Below are positions 52,601-62,984 of a stretch of 64,000 nucleotides of DNA, in pieces (positions within the stretch are counted from its first letter, which is position 1; each line of letters starts with the position of its first letter). The DNA comes from Babesia bovis T2Bo. Lineage: Eukaryota > Apicomplexa > Aconoidasida > Piroplasmida > Babesiidae. The stretch covers positions 1,302,001 through 1,366,000 of the forward strand of contig NC_010574.1 in NCBI RefSeq assembly GCF_000165395.2, given 5' to 3'. The notes below the pieces were generated by a model. It did not search any database, was not told the DNA's origin, and saw nothing but the letters and a program-made list of their open reading frames with translations. A program made the position numbers and the translations under genes.

Positions 52601-53606
52601 ATGCCACAGGACGATTATGATAATGTATATAAAATCATCCTGCTTGGTGACGCCACCGTAGGTAAGACAACTGTACCTGAATGCTCAGTGATGGCCCTAA
52701 ACACAACTCTATTTACGTGCGGGAATACCTTGTTTATATGATCTAATGATGTTGCGTATCTCGTGTGTATGATAGTTAGTGGTCCCTTGTTAGGAACGAG
52801 GAGCTATTCTAGAATACAAGTGGGAGATAATGTTAATCCCTCTATATATGTTCATTTGTTAAATAGAAAGTGTTTTATTTGCGATCTATTGTGTCTACCC
52901 TGTTCCATGGTATTGTTGTTTTGGTACGGTACTACATTAGTATTATTAAGTGTCTAATATGTCTTCAGGTAAGAGCCATCTCCTCAGCCATTATATCAGA
53001 GGGACGCTCCCTAAACAGGCCAAAGCGACAATTGGAGTAGAGTTTGCCACAAGGACAGTGCCACTGGCCAGCGGAGGAACTGTAAAGGCACAAATATGGG
53101 ATACAGCAGGACAAGAGAGATATCGCAGCATCACTAGCGCGCACTACCGCCGTGCGGTGGGAGCGCTGCTGGTGTACGACATCACAAACCGTCAGAGCTT
53201 CTACAATTGCCACAAGTGGCTCGACGAACTCAGGATGGCTGCTGAGCCTGATATAGTTGTAGTCCTTGTTGGAAATAAAATAGATCTAGCCATACAAGAT
53301 CCATCCGTAAGGCAGGTACATAGGGAACAGGCCACCATGTTTGCTAATGAGTGGAACCTACATCTATTCGAAGCATCCGCAGTCTCAGGCTATAACGTAA
53401 AGGATGTGTTTGAGTTCCTGCTACAGGAAATACATAACCTCAAATCACGCGCGGATGCAACACATGGCAATGATGAAGCAACTATAAACACAATGGAATC
53501 AAGCAGAGTTGATCCCATGTACAGCGCAAGAAGAACATCCAACGAGGGTTTACTGGGATGTCTCCCTCAGGATGGATGTAGAGGAGGATCGTGCCTTTTC
53601 CAATAG
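52601..53606 (+). CDS. RAB11: Rab GTPase, RAB11 type
   Basis: Recycling-endosome and cytokinesis GTPase; in apicomplexans RAB11 proteins act in daughter-cell and inner membrane complex formation. Exons 52601-52661 and 52969-53606, intron 307 bases; 232 residues. P-loop GDATVGKS at 16-23 is split by the intron after the first base of Gly21. Switch I/II: TIGVEFATRTV and WDTAGQERYRSITSAHYRRAVGALLVYDI, which is RAB11-like; G4 NKID; G5 SAVS. The C-terminus ends CLFQ, a CAAX-like box with another Cys upstream, rather than the usual CC. Unspliced translation starting inside the intron at 52950 is not real. Confidence 0.93.
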
Positions 53607-53765
53607 TTGGACCACCGTGTAGAGTCAACTACCATTCTCTATTCCCGGTGCATGTGCGACGCCCGCATTGCATCCAAACTGATAATGAAATATTACCTAT
53701 ATCATAAAACGCAAGCACGAGGTAACTAGTACCTTATAAGTCAGATGTTAAAAGCATATACTGGC

Positions 53766-55529
53766 CTAGCGCCTGTGCTTAGATGATGGCTTTGCTACCT
53801 TGCGATTGGCCTTGGCGTTCTTTTTGACGCCGCTGGACTTTAAACCACCCTTATTCTTAGCGCTTTGCTTAGAATGTGAATCTTTTGCATGTTTATTACC
53901 CTTAGCAGTCACATTAGCCGAATGCGACTGGCGTCCTATCGAGGCACCAGGCATTGCTTTGGAAATTTTTACTTCGTCTGTATTAGATTGAGACGTGCTG
54001 TCCTCCGGTGCATTGCGACGCGGCTCACGGTATCGTTTCGTTAAAGTAGGTATTTTGGAGCTTAGCTTAACCAGCTTGGCAACAAAGAAACCATCTAGGT
54101 TGTGTAGATGAGGATAGAATCGACGAGCATGCTGACCAATGGATGGATGAAAGTGACGTCCCCTGAAACTAGAAAGGGCTGGAGATCCAGCTTCAACGCC
54201 TAGGCATTGATATATTCGCACAGACAAAACATACCGAGCGGTACCAATTTCACATCACGCATCCTTAAAGCGTAATCTATCACCTGCTCATTCTCCTCAA
54301 CCGATATACTACAAGTAGAGTAGACCACGCAGTTCCCTTTCTTCACGTTTACCGATAACATATCAATGCAACAAAGCAAAAGACGCTTCTGCAGATCCGC
54401 GTTCTGCTTCAAATCCATAAGTGTACGCTTCACCTTTACAGAAGGGTCCTTAGAAATGACTCCAAGACCGGAGCATGGCGCATCGCAGAGAACACGATCC
54501 AGTGGTGGTAAAATACCCTTTAGATCCAAACCGTCGTAATTCGTCACGATGGTATTCGTTATACCAAGGCTATATTAATGCTTAAACGTCGTAACCGTAA
54601 CTTACCGATGGATATTGGCGACCAGAGCCGTGCAACGCTCCTTGTTAAAATCGTTTGCATATAGTATACCACCATTGTTCATCATTTGAGCTATGTGAGT
54701 TGTCTTTCCACCAGGAGCTGCCGCTATGTCAAGAACCTTTTCACCTAGATAATAACTAAACAAAATAAACGCAACATACCGTCTTTAGGTGATAGAGCTA
54801 GTACTGGAATCAAAGAAGCTGCCGATTGCATCATGTAGTGACCAGCTAAGTATTCCGGTGTAGCACCAATAGGTACTTGCGAAGAATGCACAACTAAGCC
54901 TTCCTTGCTCCAATCCCCTACCGGGTCAACATTGGCACCACGAGCGATTAACGCAGCGGCCAACTCCTTACTAAACAATGAGTATAAAAGATAACTAAAA
55001 CCTACCGCCGCGTCTTCAAGGTATTCACACGCAACGTCATTGGAAGAGGTCTTTCATTAGCCTCAAAAAACTGAATTGCCTCAGTTGGACTAAAAAGCTA
55101 AAGAATAATATAAACATATGAGATGTATGACACACCTTAAGAAAGTAATCTGACATCTCATCCGAATATCCATAGTAAGCAGTTACCATCTCCTGAAGCT
55201 CACGCAAATAAGATCCTTAAAAGTGATTTAGCATTAAAAAATAACCAAATACCTCGTTTTTTTGTAGCTATGCCAGCCTTTGACGCAGCAGACCAATTAG
55301 ACAAGAGACCACATATACTCTCAATACGACTCTTAACAGCAGATAAATCTGTTAAATCAACTTTGCTGTGAAGATCGCCAGAGTCTATATCGTCCAGATA
55401 GGTTTCATCGCCATCTTCCACAATGCCTTCCGGTTCAGCGGTATCGAGGTCAAACTCATCCTGTTCAACGCCATCGTCGCTGTAATCGTCAGATTGACTA
55501 TCAGAAGCAATAAGATCTAACTTCTCCAT
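53766..55529 (-). CDS. NOP2: 25S rRNA m5C methyltransferase NOP2/NSUN1
   Basis: Nucleolar methyltransferase needed for large-subunit maturation. Seven exons: 55253-55529, 55136-55215, 55006-55097, 54780-54970, 54606-54744, 54235-54569 and 53766-54199, with introns of 35-38 bases; 515 residues, frame closing throughout. After an acidic N-terminus come [10 protein letters not shown], the YMMQSAAS motif, the SAM site [11 protein letters not shown] (completed by a splice junction), catalytic DAPCSGLG (motif IV) and YSTCS (motif VI), and the C-terminal [28 protein letters not shown] end that marks NOP2. A Lys/Ser-rich nucleolar tail follows. Individual frames on this strand are single exons. Confidence 0.95.
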
Positions 55530-55921
55530 TTCTATTAGCTAAAATAATAATTTGCAACCCCGGGGGTTATATATTACACCCGAATGTAGGGAGCATAGGA
55601 ACGCGCGACAGAGTGAAATAGGCCAAAGTAATGACATTCAACATTACACATCAATGAAATCCCTAATCGAATGTACTATACAATCTAGCCGTATTAACAC
55701 ATAATATATACGAAACAAAATGTCTAACACATAAAAGAATTTTTAATCATGTTGAAAGAAAGAAGCGGTATTTCACAGATAAATGTTTGTATTCATCGAG
55801 AGTGTTGAATGTTCAAATGGCTTAGTGTAATTACACGTTTCAGCCAGACATCTCCCGATCCTCACAGCAGTTTCGCAGACAACCATCTACTGTAGATTAA
55901 ACGTAAATATGAACATATGGG
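55530..55921. other. Intergenic region, 0.39 kb
   Basis: Promoter of NOP2 and 3' flank of profilin, both minus strand. Nothing else supported. Confidence 0.5.
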
Positions 55922-56571
55922 TTAATAACCATTGGCAGCCATGTACTCAGCCAAAGCAAACGCTGCCATCCTAGAAGCGGTCTTGTTTTGACCACGGTTC
56001 TCATCGAACACACAAATAACAATGTAACCACCTGGAGTCTTGACCAAGTGAGCGCCACCCTTGTTCTTGGCAGCGGAAACACACTTGAAGGTGTAGTCAC
56101 CAACGGGGCAGTCATCGTCGTAGTTAGCAAATGTGTATTTGTTGCCACCGATGAAAATACCGATGCTGGAACGACGCTTCTCAAAGACCTCCATAATAGT
56201 GGCCTTCTCCGTAATCTGGTGTTTTATGGGCTGACCATTCTCATCAGTAGCCTCAAACTCATATGGGTCACGGTACACACTGTCCCAGCAAAGATCGTCA
56301 TGGTCTATGTCAGCAGCAGAGAAAAGCTCGCCGTCTTCTGCCTACAAACATATTAAAAACAATATAACGACCATAGAAGACCACTGAATAAAAACAGAAA
56401 ATATGTAAACCGTAACTAGGAAGAACCTTCCGCTACGAAAAACAGACATGCATCATGTAAACACATTTCTTATACACAACTGTACAAAAAACATACATTG
56501 GCAATGCCACAGCCATAACAGGCATTGTCAGCAAGAGCTAACTGCTTAATAGTAGGAACCCAATCTGCCAT
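55922..56571 (-). CDS. Apicomplexan profilin
   Basis: Actin-monomer-binding protein that supports gliding motility. Exons 56497-56571 and 55922-56341 (intron 155 bases, phase 0); 164 residues, normal for the apicomplexan family. The N-terminus starts MADWVPTIKQL and continues CGIAN|AEDGELF across the junction; the beta-arm and acidic loop region expected for apicomplexan profilins appear as YTFANYDDDCPVGDYTFKCVSAAKNKGGAHLVKTPGGYIVICVFDE. In related parasites profilin is recognised by host TLR11; this is family knowledge, not seen here. Confidence 0.97.
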
Positions 56572-57083
56572 CTTAAATTCAGAATTTTATGCCAAATGTG
56601 CCAGTGACGTATTCGACCGCACACCATCCCCCATACGCGACACCCCGTTCACCTGCCCACAAGTGGGCACAAATAAAAGACCCTTCGACACTTTCCAATG
56701 TGTACTGTGAATGTGTCACCCAGTATCTACGCTTAAGTGCAACGCTGGTGACAATGTGTCAACGAAGTCACATCATGGTATCAAGTGATATATACATAAT
56801 ATCGACCACACATTCATAACCTTGAATTACGATACTTTAGTACTTCATAACATCGCTGCTATTATTTCGAATTAACCATATACACAATCTACGAAATTAA
56901 GCACGTAAGGATACACCTTTGTGGAATAATAGACAAATGACACACCATATAGAATTGCTCATCATAGCGAGCGTTATACATAAGAAATGAAGCTTATATA
57001 GTTGGCAAAATTTTACGTAAATCTTAATAGCACCCCAGCTCACCGTTGAGCCGGCAGCTGGCTGCCAGTATATATAACCCAAA
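56572..57083. other. Divergent intergenic region between profilin and CNNM
   Basis: About 510 bases; short plus frames at 56525-56819 overlap profilin exon 1 and are antisense. No RNA gene seen. Confidence 0.5.
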
Positions 57084-58627
57084 ATGCATGTCTGGGTAAA
57101 GGCGCTGCTATCAGTCCTCTGCGCAGCTGCCAGTGCCCTTTTTTCGGGTCTCATACTGGGATTCATGTCACTAGATATCCTACAGTTACAACTACTTACA
57201 TATGTCGAACCCGTGACCAAGCAAGATCAAATATACAGCCGCTACGCGCGGCGCATCCTCCCTCTGAGGAGAGATGCTAACCTTCTGCTATCAACACTCA
57301 TTCTAAGCAATTCAATGGTCAATGCCCTCATGGTTCTCATGCTTGGTGATATGTTAGACATGTAAGTAGATTCTTAGGGCATCTAAATTTTATACAGGAC
57401 TTGGGGATTTGTTGTATCGACCCTGGTTACAGCCTTACTAGGTGAAATAGCGCCGCAATCTGTATTCATGAAACATGCTTTAATGCTTTGTGGATTCTTC
57501 TCAGCGCCACTAAAAATCCTAGTCGTCATTTTATATCCAGCATGCAAGCCATTAGCACTTTTTCTTGATTTCATTTTGGGTCCTTCCAGCCAAGTGGTAT
57601 ATACGAGGCAACAGCTAAAGGCACTAGTTGACCTGCAACTAGAAAAGGGGAATGTATTAACACACCAAGAAGCTAAAATGCTTAAAGGGTGCTTAGAACT
57701 CTCTTCTATCAGAGCTGAAGATGTAATGACACCGTTGGATTCAATTGTGCATATCAAAGATGGTACAGTAGCAACCAAAGATGTTATACATCAAATTGCC
57801 TTGTCTGGATTCTCAAATATACCCATTGTAACCAATGACGCTGAAAGAAGTGTAATAGGCTTTATTGTTGCCAAGGACCTGATGTTGTTCGATAGCAATA
57901 AAACATATAGAGTCAAGGATCTTTTCGACACCATAGGCAAAGCGATCTATGCAGTTGACGCTGAAAACGATCTTATTGACCTTCTGACATTGTTTAAAAC
58001 TAATTCCAGACATGTGTTAGTAGTGCGCAAAGCAATAATACCAGATACCGGTGGAGACCCAGTCTACAAACATATTGGTATAATCACCGTAGGTGATATT
58101 CTTCGCGTAATGCTTCACGTAAGTATACACTGTTATGCAAACATGTCATACAGGATTATAATGATGATAAAGAACGACGCATCAGTGCCAAGGGTGATGT
58201 AATCGCCTACAAAAACGATATACAGGCAAAGAAACATGCCTGTATCAGTCAATTAATACCTGTTAATCACTTTAGCTTAAACTCAATCAAAGCGATTTTC
58301 CCAATGGAACAACCAAAACAGGTGCTCCGGGCATTAAACGTCACGGATTGCCCAAAAAATATCGAAATCATACAAACGAAGCATATATTTCTTGTGGAAA
58401 AGAATACAGTCATACCAAGCGGATGCATCTATGTTATTTTAAAGGTTCGTTTGTTAAAATAAGTCACTATGTAATTACAGGGTGAAGTGAGCTATCTAGA
58501 GGAGGAAAAGCCCCTCGGATTAGAACTCCCATTCGCTTTGGAGTCTGGCACAATAGAAAAAAAACTAGTAACTCGCACCGCATGTGAGATTGTGGAGATC
58601 CCTGTAAATGAAGATTTTACGCGATAA
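57084..58627 (+). CDS. CNNM/CorC-family membrane protein with CBS and cyclic-nucleotide-like domains
   Basis: Likely Mg2+ transport or regulatory protein. Exons 57084-57361, 57398-58118, 58154-58444 and 58481-58627 (introns 36, 35 and 36 bases); 478 residues. DUF21 region (about 1-150): SALFSGLILGFMSLDILQL, then ILSNSMVNALMVLMLGD and GEIAPQSV, matching the FSGse-l-s-d and GEi-Pk motifs. A CBS pair follows (about 205-335), starting AEDVMTPLDSIVHI, with FSNIPIV and IGIITVGDIL. The last 110 residues resemble the cyclic-nucleotide-binding-like domain of animal CNNMs, with VLRALNV ... IPSGCIYVILKGEVSYLE. The apparent end after the CBS pair in the raw frame is an unspliced intron. Confidence 0.88.
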
Positions 58628-58776
58628 TGCAATAACGACTACAGCTCATAGATGTAGTTCCGGTCCATCCATTGGTTGAGAAATTTTCAATCAATAGGCA
58701 ATGGAGGCCATATTTAACGCAGAACTTGCCTAGCCATGCCAAACAAGTCCAACAATGCCGTCTTGGAATTATCCAA

Positions 58777-59526
58777 TCACATCAAATATGGCGAATATTG
58801 CGGGCGGATGTGCATTGGCGAGGTGCTAGACATATCTCCCGGCTGATAGTTGTTCGGAGTAGATATAATCGCGCGGCCTTCGTAATAGGCATCACTGTCA
58901 GAAGGGTCGTAAACGTCAACTTTGCAGTTCTGGTCGGCAACCTTGTTACAGGCAACCACAGTACAAGCAGCGCCAGCGGCAGTAAAGATACCGAAAAATG
59001 TTACCATTCCAATGCCTACAATGCCCAGTCCAGCACCTGCTCGATGTGAAATTTTATAAAGGACGACCCACCGGCATAACATATTGCACGCTGTATGACC
59101 TTATATACCGAAACGTCCAAATTATCACAAACTACATTTCGAGGGGCTCCATCTACGCCATCACCCACGGAGGATGACCTTACTTTACGGTCATCAGTAG
59201 CAATGGACTCTACGCAGGATGTCAACTCATAGGTTATATAACGTACCTTCCAAAGTGCTATGGTCTTGGAATAAATCGCTTACGAATGCTGTAACACGCC
59301 CTGGAAGGAGTAAACAGTTCTTTATAGGGTCTTCCTCCTCGTATATAGAAGGTTTACGATTGTACTGCGAGATAAGCTGACGCCTGGCCCGGTGCGGATC
59401 AGGTCGACCAAAGTCAAAACTTATGGATAAATTTCTAAGCTGCAGAATATTATACAGAACTTATTGTATGCAAACCTTATTAACAATGTCAGTAAATGAT
59501 AAACCAGAACGCTCCCTTTGCCGCAT
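58777..59526 (-). CDS. Spliced hypothetical transmembrane protein
   Basis: Exons 59476-59526, 59247-59439, 59072-59209 and 58777-59036; introns 36, 37 and 35 bases, the modal size here; 213 residues. Frame closes at each junction. Residues 1-80 are polar with FGRPDP and PSIYEEEDPIKN; a second region contains NLDVSVYKVIQRAICYAG. The last exon encodes a long Gly/Ala-rich hydrophobic segment (LGIVGIGMVTFFGIFTAAGAACTVVA, about residues 131-155, cut here into GLGIVGIGMVTFFGIF and TAAGAACTVVA), then Cys and acidic-polar residues. No family. The start is the first in-frame ATG after an upstream stop; a further exon with a signal-like sequence at 59642-59842 is possible but I could not join it in frame. 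Convergent with CNNM. Confidence 0.65.
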
Positions 59527-60572
59527 CTTTAAAAGGAATAAAAAGGGTTCGGCAGCGAAAGTAATGGAATCAAGGGCAAATTAGCTATGCACAATTCTGC
59601 CCAAAAACAATGTACCTTCAATTTATATAAACAATAATTATTCAGCAATATAGAAACAAAATACGCAACATTACTGTGGCACTCTCACTCTTAAGCAGCA
59701 ATAATGCGGCGCAAAGTGGCACGCCTACAAAGAAACGCGCTATATGGTATTTAGCTGCAGTAAAGAACATTTCAAACGTATTTACAATCCAATGTGTAGC
59801 TCCTTGATAAAACACACGAAGTCTAAGGCACAACACTGTCACAGCTCACAGGCTCGAAAAGAGAGCGTTTACGAATATTAATCAGCATTGTTATATTCCA
59901 TGCTTTGTAAATTGTTGACTCTGTGATTCACAGGGATTCTACAATAGATATTATTTCATATAGAGCCATGGGTGTGCAACGAGTCCAGGGCAATGAAAAA
60001 GCATAGTAGTATCAACTGTCACAAAAAACACATAATGCAACATACATAAACGAAGTATATAAGCGTTACAAATAGCTATCTTATAATGTGATGTTATATT
60101 TACTATTATCTAATGAATGAAATCGGGCCCGTGTGATACCGCTGTCTGGCACAAGGTTGCTTATATTGTGTAATAATTTGAAATTATACTCTGTAGAATA
60201 TATATAAACTTATTTAAATGTGCAGTAATATCGAATCGAGTAATTGTGTGCTACGTAAGGATAATATCTAGCCTCAAGACGGCACATGGAATGTGAGGAA
60301 GTACATTAATCATTGATATGTATCTATAAAATGTAAGTACCTTCCTTTTGATAGATAGAATGAATACTTGTTTTTATAACACATAACTTGGACCGAGTAA
60401 GCTGTGGAAGTAAAATGAACTTATATGATGACACCGTTATTAAAATATAGGTGAACTAAAAGCATATGTAACTGAGAGGAAATCACACAAGATATTATAT
60501 CGCACATTTTAACGAGTATCGCTAAAATCCCTTGCCTTAGGTATAGAACTAAGGCTTAGTTAGGGTCTAAAT
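59527..60572. other. Intergenic region, 1.05 kb
   Basis: Divergent region before the SulP transporter. A minus frame at 59642-59842 has a hydrophobic helix (FFVGVPLCAALLLL) but begins at GTG and has no consistent splice to its neighbour. Otherwise AT-rich with no RNA gene seen. Confidence 0.5.
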
Positions 60573-62738
60573 ATGGAACGTTTAAGCTCTCATGGAGGGA
60601 GTGTAGCCTCCTCCGCGCCAATAAGCTCTCAACGCTCAGATTATCAAGATAATCGTGTCAAGGTCATTCAGTACGAAGATGAAGATAAGGACGTTTGTGT
60701 AAGGTACTATGACACAGATAACAAGGACGAGGAATCTACAGGATATAACTATCACGATTTTAGTCACCATACGTGGTATGATTATACACGCAGGAGGGAA
60801 CCTTTACCAGCACCTATTGAAAAACGTGAATGCGATGATATATTCGTGTGTCTACCATTTTATTATGGCTTTGGGAGGAGTCTTCTCAAATGCTCCTCGG
60901 GCGTAATCAGCGGCTGGGGATTTAATAGGCCACGTGAAAATTTCAGCTATTACCTCACGGAAGTTATTAACGGTCTGCTATGTGGTATGACCATGTTACC
61001 GGAAATCATCAGTTTCAGCTTCCTTGCAGGTATTCCGCCTCATGTAGCATTACATGGCACGTGGATAGCATGTATATGTGCAGCTGTATTTGGTGGATCA
61101 CCAGGGATCATGACTGGTCTTTCCGGAGCATTAGCCGCAGTGGTTGGGCAATATGCAATAAGCGAGCAAGTGCTCAACAATAACATTCTCGAGCAGCATC
61201 TATGGTCAATGTTGGTTGCCATGTTCTTCGCCGGTGTGGTCCTTATAGGATGCTCATTTTTCCATTTAGCCAGTATAAGCCAATTTTTAAGTACATCTGT
61301 CATTATAGGATATAGTAACGGGCTCGCTATTGTTATCGCTAGGGCACAACTACATGGATTCCAAGATCCAAAGACCCATGCATATATAAGGGGTGGAACA
61401 CTCTGCGTCGCGATTGTATATTGTCTGATTGCATTCTCATGTATGCAGTTTGCGCATAAGATACCAAAAATAGGGAAGTATTTACCATCCGCTCTTCTTG
61501 CCGTGATAATTGTTGTATTTATAGATATTGCAATTGTAAAGCAAGTGGCTCCCGAGCTTAAAGTAACCACTGTAGGAGATATAGCGTGTCTAACTACAGA
61601 TACAGCTTTACCGACGTTCTTCTTTTTAAACTGGGACAAAATAACAAATGTCACATTTAACAGGGCCTTCTTCACAAAAGTATTTGTCCTTTCTGGAACT
61701 ATCATAATGGAAGCCCTCATGGTTAATGATATTATCAAGACACTTAGCGGAAGCGATCCCAATTCCAATCAGCAACTTTTCGGACTTGGTATTGGAAATG
61801 TTCTGAGCCCGTTCCTAGGGTCTTCAGGTGGGAGCTCTATGGTGGGAATATCAATCATGAACCTCAAGGGTGGATCCAAGGGTAAAGAGTCAAGTATTGC
61901 AGCCGCACTCTTCATCTTTGTCATGTTAGGCGGAGGTTTCCCATTGTTGAACTACATACCGATCCCCAGTTTATGTGGAATTATGTTTTGCGTATCAACC
62001 CACTGCTTTAAGTGGTTCAGCCTTCCCATGTGCATTGTGACTTTCATGCCACAGGCAATAAGGAACATGCATCCAAGGCTTAAAATGAAGATTACAAGAT
62101 CTGATGCTATCATTATAGTGGCAGTTACCATCCTATGTAACCTAGTGGTCATCCCACTAGCCATCATGGCAGGTGTTATACTGGCGGCCTTCGCGTATGT
62201 TTGGGAATCTAAATCCAGGTTCAAAGTTGAAATTTACATGGACAACGAAACTAACATCAAGTACTATGAAATCGAAGGTAATATTTTTTATGCCAGCAAG
62301 CGTATGCTCACACGTGTTTTCACACCGGCAGATGACCCGCCCACCACAGTAATCGTACTGTTGGCGTCTACCACGCTCTTTGACTACACCGCCATTGAAA
62401 CGCTCAACTCCCTCAAGGTAGAGTACGCAGCGTACAACAAAACGCTGCTGATCAAGGGTCTCAGCCATGGCTGCATTAAGAAGGTCGCAAAGATGAATCA
62501 CTTATGCAGACACATGGAACATGACCTTGTTGGTATAGAAACGCCCAACCTGCCTACGTTATACAGCCGTTTTACACGTCTACGAGCTAAGTTGCAACTT
62601 ATAACAATCCGCCCTGCTGACGATCAAGGAGAAATGCCAGTGGCTAACGAAAAGCCAAACGAAGATACCGATGAGACGGTTCAACTCAAGATCGTACCAC
62701 ACGACTCAAAGGAAACATCAACGAAAGATACTTTATGA
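60573..62738 (+). CDS. SulP-family anion transporter
   Basis: Membrane exchanger or cotransporter for sulfate or related inorganic anions. 721 residues, single exon from ATG 60573. A 120-residue acidic N-terminus precedes the transporter core: NGLLCGMTMLPEIISFSFLAGIPPHVALHGTW fits SulP TM1, where the family has GL-vg-vlvPq-masallAgipp-yGLy, then GGSPGIMTGLSGA (TM3). About ten to twelve hydrophobic helices extend to about 545. A STAS domain follows (about 550-655: VEIYMDNETNIKYYEIEGNIFYAS, TVIVLLASTTLFDYTAIETL). The long N-terminal tail is protist-specific. No signal peptide. Which anion it moves cannot be read from sequence. Confidence 0.9.
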   Translation: MERLSSHGGSVASSAPISSQRSDYQDNRVKVIQYEDEDKDVCVRYYDTDNKDEESTGYNYHDFSHHTWYDYTRRREPLPAPIEKRECDDIFVCLPFYYGFGRSLLKCSSGVISGWGFNRPRENFSYYLTEVINGLLCGMTMLPEIISFSFLAGIPPHVALHGTWIACICAAVFGGSPGIMTGLSGALAAVVGQYAISEQVLNNNILEQHLWSMLVAMFFAGVVLIGCSFFHLASISQFLSTSVIIGYSNGLAIVIARAQLHGFQDPKTHAYIRGGTLCVAIVYCLIAFSCMQFAHKIPKIGKYLPSALLAVIIVVFIDIAIVKQVAPELKVTTVGDIACLTTDTALPTFFFLNWDKITNVTFNRAFFTKVFVLSGTIIMEALMVNDIIKTLSGSDPNSNQQLFGLGIGNVLSPFLGSSGGSSMVGISIMNLKGGSKGKESSIAAALFIFVMLGGGFPLLNYIPIPSLCGIMFCVSTHCFKWFSLPMCIVTFMPQAIRNMHPRLKMKITRSDAIIIVAVTILCNLVVIPLAIMAGVILAAFAYVWESKSRFKVEIYMDNETNIKYYEIEGNIFYASKRMLTRVFTPADDPPTTVIVLLASTTLFDYTAIETLNSLKVEYAAYNKTLLIKGLSHGCIKKVAKMNHLCRHMEHDLVGIETPNLPTLYSRFTRLRAKLQLITIRPADDQGEMPVANEKPNEDTDETVQLKIVPHDSKETSTKDTL

Positions 62739-62984
62739 AGTAACATTACAACCTAAAATTACTTAAGGTGCAAGTTCTACAGCAATTGTGCACTTGTAGT
62801 AACACCTTGAGGAAAGGTGCATAGCATATGAAATACAGCATACATTGTAGTACACTATGGTTGCATTACAGATATGGCTATGGCATTTAGATTCAAAATA
62901 CATGCAACTAGACGTTATATTGTATGCTCATATCATATTGGACAACTTTTAAGCTAATTTGGCAAGTTGCACAACCTAATGGCG

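Noticed and set aside
59642..59842. Minus-strand 66-codon hydrophobic frame
   Set aside because: GTG start, no ATG giving a useful length, and no in-frame splice to the downstream exons was found.
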